Source of the DNA: Microcoleus sp. EPA2
Lineage (GTDB): Bacteria > Cyanobacteriota > Cyanobacteriia > Cyanobacteriales > Microcoleaceae
NCBI GenBank assembly: GCA_020882975.1
Contig: JAHRFD010000013.1
Location: 108,450-154,862, forward strand
DNA length: 46,413 nt
Reading direction: 5' to 3'
The notes under the pieces were generated by a model. It saw nothing but the letters and a program-made list of their open reading frames with translations, was not told where the DNA came from and did no database searches. Positions 1-7,728 of the stretch are shown here, one piece after another (within the stretch, counting starts at the first letter, position 1; the number at the start of each line of letters is the position of its first letter). Made by a program: the position numbers and the translations under genes.

Positions 1-4
1 TTTA

Positions 5-33
5 TCTGGGGTAGGCATCCTGCGTACCCCAGA
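5..33. terminator. Hairpin at the window edge, possible terminator
   Basis: Nine-base arms (TCTGGGGTA and TACCCCAGA) pair perfectly around an 11-base loop and are followed by a short T-rich stretch. It may end a gene lying left of the window. The T run is weak, so it could equally be one of the dispersed palindromes. Confidence 0.35.
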
Positions 34-109
34 CTTGCTTTTCTGGAAAAATCTAAAGAACTTATTAGTTCTCAACCGACAACTTTCGCATAAAACTAAA
101 AAACTTATC

Positions 110-159
110 AGTCCTCTTTAGAGGACTTTACCTTTGAGGCAGGGACTTAAGTCCCTGCC
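110..159. repeat. Two adjacent short palindromes upstream of gor
   Basis: The first (110-127) has arms AGTCCTCT / AGAGGACT around TT. The second (138-159) is a perfect 22-bp palindrome centred on ACTT|AAGT with GGCAGGG on its left arm. Both recur elsewhere: the first module at 19853-19871, the second, with slightly different ends, at 1577-1600. They look like members of dispersed palindromic repeat families, not gene-specific operators. Confidence 0.75.
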
Positions 160-207
160 GGACTAGCGGAAAATTGGTAAAATTGAGATAATAAACTAGC
201 GACAATT

Positions 208-1551
208 ATGACATACGATTACGACTTGTTTGTGATAGGTGCGGGTTCCGGTGGATTGGCGAGTTCCAAGCGGGCGGCATCCTACGGGGCAAAAGTGGCG
301 ATCGCCGAAAATGACTTAGTAGGGGGAACCTGCGTAATTCGTGGCTGCGTGCCGAAAAAACTGATGGTTTATGCCTCAACATTTTCGCACCTTTATGAAG
401 ATGCGGTGGGTTACGGTTGGAGCCCTGTAGAAAGCAGCTTCGACTGGGATAAACTCGTCACTACCGTAGACACAGAAGTGCGACGACTCAGCAAACTGCA
501 CATTAGCTTTCTGGAAAAAGCCGGAGTTGAATTAATTTCAGGATACGCCAAATTTATCGACCCTCACACCGTCGAAGTTGGTGACAAAAAATACACCGCT
601 GCCAAAATCTTAATCGCTGTCGGTGGAGAAGCCCACAGAATTGATATTCCCGGTATCGAACACGCGATTACTTCCCGCGAAATCTTTTTACTAAAAGAGC
701 AGCCAAAACGGTTGGCTATTTGGGGTGGTGGTTACATCGGTGTTGAATTTGCCTGCATTATGCACGGGCTGGGAAGTCAAGTAACTCAAATCATCCGGCG
801 CGATCGCATTCTGCAACACTTCGATGAAGAAATTCGCGCCAACGTGCAAGAAGGCATGGTTAAGCATGGCATTGAATTTGTGACAGGAAGTTCGATCGCC
901 AAAATTGAAAAAACCACCGAAGGCTTAAAATTAACCCTGTCAGGAAAATCGGAAGAAACCTTGACAGTTGATGCGATTTTGTGCGCTACCGGGCGCTTGC
1001 CTAATTTAGAAAAATTGGGTTTGGAAAATGCGGGAGTAGAAACAACAAAAGGTGCGATCGCTGTCACCAAAGACAGCCGCACCAGTCAGCCACACATTTT
1101 TGCAGTGGGAGACTGTACTAACCGGATTAATTTAACGCCAATTGCGATCGCCGAAGGACGTGCTTTTGCCGATACTGAATTTGGGAATAACCCCAGATCC
1201 ATCAGTCACGAAAACGTGGCATCGGCCGTATTTTCCCAGCCGGAAGCGGCGACAGTGGGCTTAACAGAAGAGGAAGCTAGAGTCAAGTTTCCGGAATCAA
1301 TCAAGTGTTATACAGCCAAGTTTAGACCGATGTTTCATGCTTTGACTGGTGCAGATGAGAAAACTTTTGTCAAGTTAGTTGTTGAGACTAATACTGACAA
1401 AGTTTTGGGCGTGCACATGGTGGGGAAAGATGCTGGCGAGATTATTCAAGGAATGGCGATCGCGGTTAATATGGGAGCTACGAAGAAAGATTTCGATTCG
1501 ACGATCGGCATCCATCCATCGACGGCTGAAGAGTTCGTGACTCTGCGGTAA
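208..1551 (+). CDS. gor: Glutathione-disulfide reductase
   Basis: A pyridine nucleotide-disulfide oxidoreductase of 447 residues, the normal family length. It should reduce glutathione disulfide with NAD(P)H through FAD in the cytoplasm. The N-terminal FAD-binding motif GAGSGG is at residues 11-16, and the redox-active disulfide Cys42/Cys47 lies in GGTCVIRGCVPKK. A second GxGxxG-type motif (WGGGYIGVEFA) near residue 172 binds the nicotinamide cofactor, and ATGRLPN and the GDCTN segment that contacts FAD follow. The C-terminus ends in GIHPSTAEEFVTLR, carrying the catalytic His-Glu pair of glutathione reductases. RGCVPKK and the C-terminal motif favour glutathione reductase over dihydrolipoamide or mercuric reductase. 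The start is ATG without an evident Shine-Dalgarno. The gene stands alone between repeat-rich spacers. Confidence 0.93.
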   Translation: MTYDYDLFVIGAGSGGLASSKRAASYGAKVAIAENDLVGGTCVIRGCVPKKLMVYASTFSHLYEDAVGYGWSPVESSFDWDKLVTTVDTEVRRLSKLHISFLEKAGVELISGYAKFIDPHTVEVGDKKYTAAKILIAVGGEAHRIDIPGIEHAITSREIFLLKEQPKRLAIWGGGYIGVEFACIMHGLGSQVTQIIRRDRILQHFDEEIRANVQEGMVKHGIEFVTGSSIAKIEKTTEGLKLTLSGKSEETLTVDAILCATGRLPNLEKLGLENAGVETTKGAIAVTKDSRTSQPHIFAVGDCTNRINLTPIAIAEGRAFADTEFGNNPRSISHENVASAVFSQPEAATVGLTEEEARVKFPESIKCYTAKFRPMFHALTGADEKTFVKLVVETNTDKVLGVHMVGKDAGEIIQGMAIAVNMGATKKDFDSTIGIHPSTAEEFVTLR

Positions 1552-1576
1552 ATAGGGCGAAGTCGTTAGCAGCAGC

Positions 1577-1627
1577 AGCCAGGGACTTAAGTCCCTGGCT
1601 AATAGCTAAAGTCGGTTAAAACCGACT
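1577..1627. repeat. Two palindromes just downstream of gor
   Basis: A perfect 24-bp palindrome (1577-1600, arms AGCCAGGGACTT / AAGTCCCTGGCT) is followed by AGTCGGTT-AA-AACCGACT (1610-1627). The first shares its central 16 bases with the palindrome at 138-159, so gor is bracketed by copies of one repeat. They could act as transcript-end hairpins, but no T run follows. Confidence 0.75.
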
Positions 1628-1678
1628 GAAGATTACCATTTTTAATCAGCTTTTCAGGGCGGGCTAGAAGCCAGGACG

Positions 1679-1809
1679 GTTTCATTCTCTTGTAGGGGCA
1701 GCCCCCCGTGGCTGCCCCAATGCCTGAAATGACGGAACATTGTCGTTGGGGGGGTAGGCACGCACCATCCACTACCCCTACAAAACGATGATTTATCTGA
1801 GAATGAAAC
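1679..1809. repeat. 131-bp nested inverted-repeat element
   Basis: The outer arms GTTTCATTCTC (1679-1689) and GAGAATGAAAC (1799-1809) match perfectly. Inner arms TTGTAGGGG (1690-1698) and CCCCTACAA (1775-1783) also match. Between them is a hairpin GGGGCAGCC / GGCTGCCCC (1695-1703, 1710-1718). The piece at 1757-1783, with core GGCACGCACCATCCAC, recurs as its complement inside the CHAT gene at 18844-18873. No protein is encoded. The layout resembles a small non-autonomous mobile element, which is inference. Confidence 0.6.
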
Positions 1810-1815
1810 AGCCCT

Positions 1816-1977
1816 GGGCTAGAAGCCCACCCCACAATAAAATTCAATTTTTGTGGAACAGGCTCTTGCTTGTGATTCTTTGTGGAACAGCATCTTGCTT
1901 GCGATCGATATTGGTGCAGTTTTACACCCCAAGCGGATTCATGCTCAAAATATTATTTTAAATAAATTGAACCTTTT
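1816..1977. repeat. Remaining spacer: hairpin and two-copy tandem repeat
   Basis: The spacer between gor and the sigma factor contains no credible gene. After the nested element there is a small hairpin GGGCT-AGA-AGCCC (1816-1828). A two-copy direct repeat of period 29 follows (1850-1904), each copy containing TTTGTGGAACAG and TCTTGCTTG. The last ~70 bp are AT-rich and probably hold the sigma-factor promoter, but I cannot place -10/-35 elements with confidence. Confidence 0.55.
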
Positions 1978-2625
1978 TTGAACTTGTCCTGTCTAAACGC
2001 CTCAGATAACGAACTGGTGAGGGATACTTCACAGGTGTTAGGTGTGTCAGCCAATGTTTTAATCGATAACTGTTCCGACTCAGACTTAGTTGCTGAATGC
2101 TTAAAGGGCGATCGCACTTCCTTTCGCCACCTTTACCAACGCTATCAACACAAAGTCAGGTCAACCCTTTACCAACTCTGCGGGCCATCCCTGCTTGACG
2201 ACTTAATGCAAGAAGTATTCCTGCGAGTCTGGAAAGGATTACCCAAACTCAAACACCAAGACAACTTTTCTACTTGGCTTTATCGAATCACTTGGAATGT
2301 AGCTTCTGACCAAAGACAAGCTTTTGCTAAACAACATTCTTTTGATGCCAAACTCAAAAGTCAAGCACAAATCAATTTAGTTGTTGTCAAAGAACATACT
2401 TCAGAATTGATGCAGTTGCACTATCAAGATTTAGTGCAGCGGGGATTAGAGCAATTGAGCTTTGAACACCGCAGCGTTTTGGTGCTACATGACTTAGAAG
2501 ATATCCCGCAAAAAGAAGTAGCCCAAATTTTGGGACTACCGGCAGGAACTGTCAAATCTCGCGTGTTTTATGCCCGAAATGCTGTGCGGCAATTTTTGCA
2601 AAAAGAAGGTGTCAGCGAGCTATGA
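1978..2625 (+). CDS. ECF-type RNA polymerase sigma factor
   Basis: A short sigma-70 family protein with only regions 2 and 4, as in extracytoplasmic-function sigma factors. Region 2 lies at about residues 45-115 (SFRHLYQRYQ, LLDDLMQEVFLRVWKGLPKL, FSTWLYRITWNVASDQ). Region 4 lies at about 150-205 (LSFEHRSVLVLHDLEDIPQKEVAQILGLPAGTVKSRVFYARNAV) with a recognisable helix-turn-helix. The TTG start is unsupported by a ribosome site, and in-frame GTG codons downstream, such as 2017, are alternatives. The stop overlaps the start of the next gene by four bases. That gene encodes a membrane protein of anti-sigma character, and a Spy-like periplasmic protein follows, so an envelope-stress regulon is the likely context. 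The exact sigma group is not assigned. Confidence 0.85.
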   Translation: MNLSCLNASDNELVRDTSQVLGVSANVLIDNCSDSDLVAECLKGDRTSFRHLYQRYQHKVRSTLYQLCGPSLLDDLMQEVFLRVWKGLPKLKHQDNFSTWLYRITWNVASDQRQAFAKQHSFDAKLKSQAQINLVVVKEHTSELMQLHYQDLVQRGLEQLSFEHRSVLVLHDLEDIPQKEVAQILGLPAGTVKSRVFYARNAVRQFLQKEGVSEL

Positions 2626-3059
2626 ATAACCCAAGCAGCGACGAAAAGTTAGTTAATTTCTTGAAGCAAAATTGCCCAAATTGTCCAGAAGCTACGCCAG
2701 ATTTAGAGTTAAAGCTGTTAGCAACAATAGAAAGGCATGAGCAGACAGAAAACCAGCAAATATACCGGAAAAAAATCGGTTCAATTGTATCTAAAAATAG
2801 GTCAATTTTTCCCGGTTTATCCCAGTGGTCTTTCCCTGGGGCAATTGCCGGGATGCTGATACTTTTTGGGTCTGGCTATCGTCTGCTATTCCCCGCACAA
2901 TTTCACCCAGATGAGGGTGCACACCTAGAAGCCTTTCTAGTAAATAATTGGGAAGATGTGTTGCATGATTCTCGCGCGGAGAATATGAGCGATAGCTCAC
3001 AAATAGACTGGTTGAATTTTCAGATTCCTGCTGACAGCGAACAGCCCACCAATAACTAA
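2622..3059 (+). CDS. Putative membrane-anchored anti-sigma factor
   Basis: A 145-residue protein whose ATG overlaps the sigma-factor stop (ATGA), implying translational coupling. The N-terminal ~65 residues are polar with a Cys pair (NCPNCPEA). A single hydrophobic segment follows (about residues 66-90, GAIAGMLILFGSGYRLLF), then a short C-terminal tail that ends in acidic and polar residues. I do not recognise a named zinc-binding anti-sigma motif (HxxxCxxC). The role therefore rests on gene order and on the one-pass topology common in such proteins. It presumably holds the ECF sigma factor at the membrane. The alternative is an unrelated small membrane protein. Confidence 0.6.
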   Translation: MNNPSSDEKLVNFLKQNCPNCPEATPDLELKLLATIERHEQTENQQIYRKKIGSIVSKNRSIFPGLSQWSFPGAIAGMLILFGSGYRLLFPAQFHPDEGAHLEAFLVNNWEDVLHDSRAENMSDSSQIDWLNFQIPADSEQPTNN

Positions 3060-3079
3060 ATCTTAAAGAGGTAATTTTC

Positions 3080-3565
3080 ATGTCAATGCGTCGTATTTCT
3101 ACCCTAGCCCTGTTAATGCTGACCCTCGGTAGCGCTACCGCCGCCATCGCAGTTCCCAATCCCCTACCCGCAGAAACTATTGCCCAAAATCAGCGACCAA
3201 ATCGAACTGGTGCTAAGGAAGGTGGGATGTTCGAGAAGCTTAATTTAAGTGCCGACCAAAAACAGAAAATGCAGGCTGTTCGCGATCGCTATAAAGACCA
3301 AATTTCCCAGCGAATGCAAGCTGTGCGTCAAGCCAGACAAGAATTGCAAACGATGATGAGTGGCACTGCTACTGCTAGCCAGATCCGCGAGAAAAACACG
3401 CAAATAAGCGGATTAAAAAAGCAGTTGGATGATGCGAGACTTGAAAGTATGCTGGCAATGCGAGAGATCCTCACGCCAGCACAGCGCACCCAATTAGCTG
3501 AACTGATGAAGCAGCGCCGCGAAACAGCTAAAAACAGGATGCAAAACGGCGCTAAACCCCAGTAA
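3080..3565 (+). CDS. Spy/CpxP-like periplasmic protein (LTXXQ family)
   Basis: A 161-residue exported protein. An N-terminal signal peptide (MSMRRISTLALLMLTLGSA, probable cleavage after the AIA near residue 25) is followed by an all-helical, Lys/Arg/Gln-rich body. Two LTxxQ-type motifs are visible: LSADQKQKM near residue 56 and LTPAQRTQL near residue 132. This is the signature of the Spy/CpxP periplasmic chaperone and stress-sensor fold. It starts 21 bp after the putative anti-sigma gene, with AAAGAGGTAATTTTC ahead of the ATG giving a usable ribosome site. It is probably the third gene of the sigma operon. A strong terminator follows. By analogy it buffers or senses envelope protein damage or metals; direct evidence is absent. 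Confidence 0.8.
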   Translation: MSMRRISTLALLMLTLGSATAAIAVPNPLPAETIAQNQRPNRTGAKEGGMFEKLNLSADQKQKMQAVRDRYKDQISQRMQAVRQARQELQTMMSGTATASQIREKNTQISGLKKQLDDARLESMLAMREILTPAQRTQLAELMKQRRETAKNRMQNGAKPQ

Positions 3566-3593
3566 TACTCCCATTTAAATCTAGGTTTCTGAG

Positions 3594-3625
3594 AACCAAG
3601 ACTTCTTAAATAAGTCTTGGTTTTT
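3594..3625 (+). terminator. Rho-independent terminator of the sigma operon
   Basis: A perfect 11-bp stem (AACCAAGACTT, 3594-3604, with AAGTCTTGGTT, 3612-3622) closes a 7-base loop and runs into five Ts. It sits 28 bp after the Spy-like gene and 46 bp before the next start. Confidence 0.85.
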
Positions 3626-3671
3626 GGTGTTATAATTCATATTTATTGTTAAATTTAACAAAAACGGCTGA

Positions 3672-4361
3672 ATGAATCTCCACAAGAATTCGAGTTACAC
3701 TTATTTACACGGATTTGCTTCCAGTCCCAATTCCCTAAAGGCAAAATATTTCCGCGATCGCTTTTCTTCCCTAGCAATTGACCTGAAAACTCCCGATCTC
3801 AATCACCAAGATTTTTCCAGTCTCACCCTCACCAGGCAATTACACCAAATAGAAACAGCATTTTTGTCGCCCCAAACACTTCAGCCAGTGGCAGAAAATA
3901 TCAAAAATGCTAGTGAAGTCACCATCATTGGTTCCAGTTTTGGCGGGCTGACAGCAGCTTGGTTGGCCCAACGACAACTATCGGTAAAACAAATAGTTTT
4001 GTTAGCACCGGCTTTTGACTTTCTCTCCCACTGGCTGCCCCGATTGGGACAGGAACAGTTACAAAAGTGGCAGTCAGAGAAGTATTTACCCGTATACCAC
4101 TACGGCGAACAGCGTTATCTGCCACTGCACTATCAATTTGTGGAAGATATGGCTCAATACCATGAAGAAAAATTAATACGGTCAGTGCCTACGTTAATTA
4201 TCCACGGTCTGCATGATACAATCATACCGATTCAGGCTAGCAGAAATTTTGCCGCTAACCGTCCCTGGGTGCAATTAATCGAACTAGAAGACGACCATTC
4301 CTTGGGAAATTTTCTAGCAGAAATGTGGGAAGCGATTCAAAATTTTTGCCAATTCAATTAA
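3672..4361 (+). CDS. YqiA/YcfP-type alpha/beta-hydrolase
   Basis: A 229-residue alpha/beta-hydrolase of the YqiA-like esterase group. It opens with the family hallmark YLHGFASSPNSLKAKYF (residues 11-27). The nucleophile elbow GSSFGG follows near residue 88, then HGLHDTIIP near residue 174 supplying the Asp. LEDDHSL near residue 209 supplies the catalytic His. Length matches the family (about 190-240). The substrate is unknown; family members hydrolyse short acyl or thioesters. It begins after the terminator at 3594-3625, so it should have its own promoter in the short gap. The ROK kinase gene follows 32 bp later on the same strand, so the two may be co-transcribed. Confidence 0.82.
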   Translation: MNLHKNSSYTYLHGFASSPNSLKAKYFRDRFSSLAIDLKTPDLNHQDFSSLTLTRQLHQIETAFLSPQTLQPVAENIKNASEVTIIGSSFGGLTAAWLAQRQLSVKQIVLLAPAFDFLSHWLPRLGQEQLQKWQSEKYLPVYHYGEQRYLPLHYQFVEDMAQYHEEKLIRSVPTLIIHGLHDTIIPIQASRNFAANRPWVQLIELEDDHSLGNFLAEMWEAIQNFCQFN

Positions 4362-4393
4362 AATTTGATTAATTTGCAACTCTCAAGATTCCA

Positions 4394-5101
4394 ATGACTC
4401 AAGAAGATCGATCGACTCGCACCTTAGCCATTGACATTGGTGGCAGCGGTATCAAAATGATGGTTTTGGACGATGAAGGCCAACCCCAAACGGAACGCAG
4501 TCGCTTAGAAACCCCTCAACCACCAAAACCGGAACCGATACTAGAAGCCATAGCCTCCTTAGCTGGGGGACAAGGGGAATTTGACAGAGTATCCGTTGGT
4601 TTCCCCGGAGTCGTGCGTCGCGGCATCACTAAAACCGCCGTCAATTTAGACCCCTCTTGGATCGATTTTGACCTAGCAACTACTCTTAAAGATCGGTTAG
4701 GGAAACCAGTACGAGTGGCTAATGATGCCGACATTCAGGGATTGGGAGCAATTGCTGGTAACGGAGTAGAATTAGTAGTGACTCTGGGGACAGGTTTCGG
4801 TTCTTCTTTATTTGTTGATGGTATTTTAGTCCCTAATTTGGAACTCGGACATCACCCATTTCGGAAAGGGGAAACTTACGAACAGCAATTAGGACGTTTT
4901 GCTTTAGATACAGTCGGTACGAAAAGATGGAATCGCCGTCTGGAAAAGGCGATTGTATCGCTGCAAAATCTGTTTAGTTTGGATTACTTATACCTGGGTG
5001 GTGGTAATACTAAAAAAATTGTTTTTGAATTACCGGCTCAGGTGAAAATAGTGCCAAATGTGACTGGTTTGTTAGGCGGAATTGCTTTGTGGCGCGATTA
5101 A
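4394..5101 (+). CDS. ROK-family sugar kinase, likely polyphosphate glucokinase
   Basis: A compact ROK kinase of 235 residues. The phosphate-binding loop LAIDIGGSGIKMMVLD is at about residues 11-26, and a glycine-rich second phosphate motif (VTLGTGFGSSLF) is near residue 136. The catalytic Asp probably lies in VANDADIQG (about residue 112). ELGHHPFRKG near residue 153 occupies the place where zinc-type ROK proteins have their Cys cluster. The Cys motif is absent, and this shape is typical of polyphosphate-dependent glucokinases of actinobacteria and cyanobacteria. The predicted reaction is glucose plus (poly)phosphate donor to glucose 6-phosphate in the cytosol. The donor cannot be decided from sequence alone. 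A heptamer array fills the 65-bp gap before hisC. Confidence 0.78.
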   Translation: MTQEDRSTRTLAIDIGGSGIKMMVLDDEGQPQTERSRLETPQPPKPEPILEAIASLAGGQGEFDRVSVGFPGVVRRGITKTAVNLDPSWIDFDLATTLKDRLGKPVRVANDADIQGLGAIAGNGVELVVTLGTGFGSSLFVDGILVPNLELGHHPFRKGETYEQQLGRFALDTVGTKRWNRRLEKAIVSLQNLFSLDYLYLGGGNTKKIVFELPAQVKIVPNVTGLLGGIALWRD

Positions 5102-5104
5102 AAT

Positions 5105-5153
5105 AGTCAGAAGTCATTAGTCAGAAGTCATTAGTCAGTAGTCATTAGTCATT
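5105..5153. repeat. Heptamer array (AGTCATT/AGTCAGA, 7 units)
   Basis: Seven consecutive 7-bp units (AGTCAGA, AGTCATT, AGTCAGA, AGTCATT, AGTCAGT, AGTCATT, AGTCATT) fill the gap between the ROK kinase and hisC. The array ends 13 bp before the hisC ATG. It matches the cyanobacterial short tandemly repeated repetitive (STRR) class. Confidence 0.85.
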
Positions 5154-5166
5154 AGCAAATCATACC

Positions 5167-6630
5167 ATGCTACCTTTTATCCGAAAAGACTTAGCCGAAC
5201 TTAACGCATACACTCCCCATCCCGGTTCCGCTTCGGGAGAATCAGTGCCGTCGAAAAGTGCGATCGATCGCCTAGATACCAACGAATGTCCCTACGACTT
5301 ACCAGCGGAATTAAAACAAAAGTTAGCTTGGAATTATCAGCAGCTAATTGAGACAAATCGCTATCCCGATGGTGGCCACGCACCACTGAAAGAGGCGATC
5401 GCCCAATACGTCAACGAATCGATCGCTGAATCTATTCATGTCCCCCCCCTTAGCAAGGGTGGGCTTCATGTCCCCCCCCTTAGCAAGGAGGGGCTTGATG
5501 TCCCCCCCCTTAGCAAGGAGGGGCTTGATGTCCCCCCCCTTAGCAAGGAGGGGCTTGATGTCCCCCCCCTTAGCAAGGAGGGGCTTGATGTCCCCCCCCT
5601 TAGCAAGGGTGGGCTTGATGTCCCCCCCCTTAGCAAGGAGGGGCTTGATGTCCCCCCCCTTAGCAAGGGTGGGCTTAATGTCCCCCCCCTTAGCAAGGGT
5701 GGGCTTCATGTCCCCCCCCTTAGCAAGGGGGGGCTAGGGGGGGTTCTACCTCCAAAAACTGCCATCACAGCCGATAATATTTCTGTCGGGAACGGTTCCG
5801 ATGAATTAATTCGATCGCTCTTAATTGCGACGTGCTTGGGAGCGGTTGGCTCAATTCTGGTTGCCAATCCCACCTTTTCGATGTATGGAATTATCGCCCA
5901 AACCCTGGGAATTCCCGTTGTCAGTGTTCCGCGCCAACCAGAGACTTTTGAAATGGATATCGAGGAGGCTAAAAAGGCGATCTCCCAAACCGAAAATCCC
6001 CCCGTGCGCGTCGTCTTTGTCGTTCATCCCAATTCCCCCACCGCCAATGCTTTGACAACCAATGAAATAGAATGGCTGTCGAGTTTGCCCGAAGATATTT
6101 TAGTAGTAATTGACGAAGCCTATTTTGAATTCAGCCAAAACACCTTAGCTGGAAAATTACAAGAACATCCGAATTGGATAATTTTGCGAACATTTTCCAA
6201 AGCATTTCGATTGGCATCCATGAGAGTCGGATATGCGATCGCCAATCCCGAACTCACCGCCGCCTTAGAAAAAATCCGCCTTCCCTACAACCTCCCAACT
6301 TTCTCCCAATTAGCAGCAGAATTTGCCCTAGCCCAGCGCCAATTATTGTTAGCAGTAATCCCTGAAACCATATCAGAACGAGCTAAGTTAATTGCAGCGA
6401 TCGCTCAGCATCAACAATTACAAATTTGGCCTAGTGCCGCTAACTTTGTCTACCTGCGCGTGAAAGCCGAAAATCGTAATTTAGCAGAACAACAACACAA
6501 ACAAATCATGGAGCAACTAAAAGCTGAAGGAACATTAATTCGCCATACTGGGGGAGGTTTGCGAATTACAGTAGGTAGCCCCCAGGAAAATCAGCGAACT
6601 TGCGATCGCCTTTCCCAGATATTGACTTGA
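5167..6630 (+). CDS. hisC: Histidinol-phosphate aminotransferase with 100-residue repeat insert
   Basis: A PLP-dependent class I/II aminotransferase of the histidine pathway, converting imidazole acetol-phosphate and glutamate to histidinol phosphate. Visible hallmarks are [10 protein letters not shown] (residues 38-47), [45 protein letters not shown] and [17 protein letters not shown]. The PLP lysine is Lys345, and the substrate-binding Arg lies in [13 protein letters not shown] near the end. The family is usually 350-380 residues; this one is 487. The excess is ten tandem decapeptides (V-P-P-L-S-K-[GE]-G-L plus one variable residue, residues 91-190). They lie between the N-terminal part ([13 protein letters not shown]) and [13 protein letters not shown]. 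All other motifs are intact and in frame, so the enzyme is probably functional with a large loop. Frameshift by slippage in its C8 runs is possible. Confidence 0.93.
   Translation: MLPFIRKDLAELNAYTPHPGSASGESVPSKSAIDRLDTNECPYDLPAELKQKLAWNYQQLIETNRYPDGGHAPLKEAIAQYVNESIAESIHVPPLSKGGLHVPPLSKEGLDVPPLSKEGLDVPPLSKEGLDVPPLSKEGLDVPPLSKGGLDVPPLSKEGLDVPPLSKGGLNVPPLSKGGLHVPPLSKGGLGGVLPPKTAITADNISVGNGSDELIRSLLIATCLGAVGSILVANPTFSMYGIIAQTLGIPVVSVPRQPETFEMDIEEAKKAISQTENPPVRVVFVVHPNSPTANALTTNEIEWLSSLPEDILVVIDEAYFEFSQNTLAGKLQEHPNWIILRTFSKAFRLASMRVGYAIANPELTAALEKIRLPYNLPTFSQLAAEFALAQRQLLLAVIPETISERAKLIAAIAQHQQLQIWPSAANFVYLRVKAENRNLAEQQHKQIMEQLKAEGTLIRHTGGGLRITVGSPQENQRTCDRLSQILT
5437..5736 (+). repeat. In-frame array of ten 30-bp units inside hisC
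   Basis: Ten head-to-tail 30-bp units occur without interruption. Each contains C8-TTAGCAAGG followed by a G-rich run, so the core is itself a palindrome (CCCCTT..AAGGGG). Variation is limited to the [ACG]AT codon starting the unit and to AAGGAGGGG versus AAGGGTGGG. The array is open in two forward frames and two reverse frames, so it encodes peptide whichever way it is read. Confidence 0.95.
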
Positions 6631-6680
6631 CAAAAACCTTAAGAAATGGTATGAGATGACCAAAATTAATCATACCATGG

Positions 6681-7115
6681 TTAACGATGGCTCTGTCGTG
6701 CCTTGCCAATCGTTTGGGGGAAGACACCGATTAAAAGTGCCAAAGCTCGATCGGGAATTTGTGCCACTGTTGGGACATCAAAATAGTGTTCAAACTGAGT
6801 TAAAAGCATTTGGGCGCGTTCCAAAGCTTCCGGCTTAGCAGTTAACTGTTCCGTCAACCGCACCCAGTGACGCCGAATCCCAAACGCTTTCTGTCTTGCT
6901 TCGGGAGATTCAGGATACACCAAACAAAAGTCGCCTACGGGAATTGCTTGCTGAGAGTCAACATCAAAAGCACCCCCGACGGCGGCCCCTGGCCCTGCAA
7001 ACTCCGCGTGGAAACGTTTAATTAAAATTAGACCGTTCCGGCGACGGCTATCTACCAGCAACAGTTTGCCACTGCTGAGTTCTGCGATAATGTCCGAGGA
7101 CTGGGGGTAATCCAT
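6681..7115 (-). CDS. Conserved-looking protein of unknown function
   Basis: A soluble protein of about 144 residues that I do not recognise. It begins MDYPQSSDIIAELSSGKLLLVDSRRRNGLILIKRFHAEF and has a mixed alpha/beta pattern. The Gly/Ala-rich stretch GPGAAVGGAFDVDS lies near residue 45 and the Arg-rich segment FGIRRHWVRLTEQL near residue 80. The helical C-terminal part ends PQTIGKARQSHR. No signal peptide or membrane segment is seen. I chose the ATG at 7115; a TTG at 7160 would add 15 residues of low-complexity sequence. It faces hisC tail to tail and diverges from the DUF2358 gene, whose start is about 90 bp away. Confidence 0.6.
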   Translation of the reverse strand: MDYPQSSDIIAELSSGKLLLVDSRRRNGLILIKRFHAEFAGPGAAVGGAFDVDSQQAIPVGDFCLVYPESPEARQKAFGIRRHWVRLTEQLTAKPEALERAQMLLTQFEHYFDVPTVAQIPDRALALLIGVFPQTIGKARQSHR

Positions 7116-7202
7116 CAAATCTGTACTTGGGTGGTGAGATGGCAATGGGAGTGTGGACAATAAAATTATAGTTGAAGTACCTTCGTGTTAAAAGGTGATA
7201 TC

Positions 7203-7643
7203 TTGAGTTCGATCGAATATCAAAAGCAGGTAGCGCAAGCCCTAGACACACTCAAAGCGGATCTCCCGACCCTTTTTGAGACAGACATCTCCTACGACAT
7301 CTACAGAAAAGATGTTTATTTTCAAGACCCTGTTAACAAATTCAAAGGAAAAATCAACTACCGAATTATCTTTTGGACTCTGCGATTTCACGGTCAACTA
7401 TTTTTCACCGAAATTTTCTTCGACCTCCACGACGTGACTCAGACAGCATCGGATACTATTTTGGCAAATTGGACTGTTCGCGGGGTATTGCGGGTTCCCT
7501 GGAAGGCCCAGATTTTTTTCAACGGCTATTCTACTTACAAGCTGGATGAAGATGGCTTAATTTACGAACATATTGATAGTTGGGACAGAGCACCCGGAGA
7601 GATTTTAAAGCAATTTTTCCGCAAGCCAGAAGCAATCAATTAA
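7203..7643 (+). CDS. DUF2358 family protein
   Basis: A 146-residue protein resembling the DUF2358 family, common in cyanobacteria and plant plastids. The pattern DISYDIYRKDVYFQDPVNKFKGKINYR is near the N-terminus and suggests an NTF2-like alpha+beta cone fold. It continues with FHGQLFFTEIFFDLHDV, WTVRGVLRVPWKAQIFFNGYSTYKLDEDGLIYEHIDSWDR. No enzyme activity is established for the family. The start is uncertain. TTG at 7203 has AAGGTGA just upstream; GTG at 7185 would give 152 residues but lacks a clear ribosome site. It diverges from the unknown gene at 6681-7115 and is followed by a short hairpin. Confidence 0.75.
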   Translation: MSSIEYQKQVAQALDTLKADLPTLFETDISYDIYRKDVYFQDPVNKFKGKINYRIIFWTLRFHGQLFFTEIFFDLHDVTQTASDTILANWTVRGVLRVPWKAQIFFNGYSTYKLDEDGLIYEHIDSWDRAPGEILKQFFRKPEAIN

Positions 7644-7650
7644 CATTTTT

Positions 7651-7674
7651 AGGGGCAACCCCGATGGTTGCCCT
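7651..7674. repeat. Short hairpin after the DUF2358 gene
   Basis: GGGCAACC and GGTTGCCC pair across CCGAT, within TAGGGGCAACCCCGATGG. It could help end the transcript, but only a short TATTCTT follows. The TAGGGGC... shape matches the dispersed GTAGGGGC hairpins at 1693-1718 and 27016-27090. Confidence 0.45.
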
Positions 7675-7728
7675 ATTCTTAAGATGGCTGCGTCCCAGAC
7701 TAATTTAGCCACTGCTTGCTAAATTAGC

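Noticed and set aside
1599..1847. 82-codon minus-strand frame in the gor-sigma spacer
   Set aside because: It consists of palindromic repeat sequence and has no protein features.
5437..5736. A CRISPR array at the 30-bp direct repeats
   Set aside because: Units abut with no variable spacers, and the frame is coding in hisC.
5344..5737. Overlapping repeat-encoded frames on both strands within hisC
   Set aside because: They arise from the 30-bp repeat and have no conserved sequence outside it.
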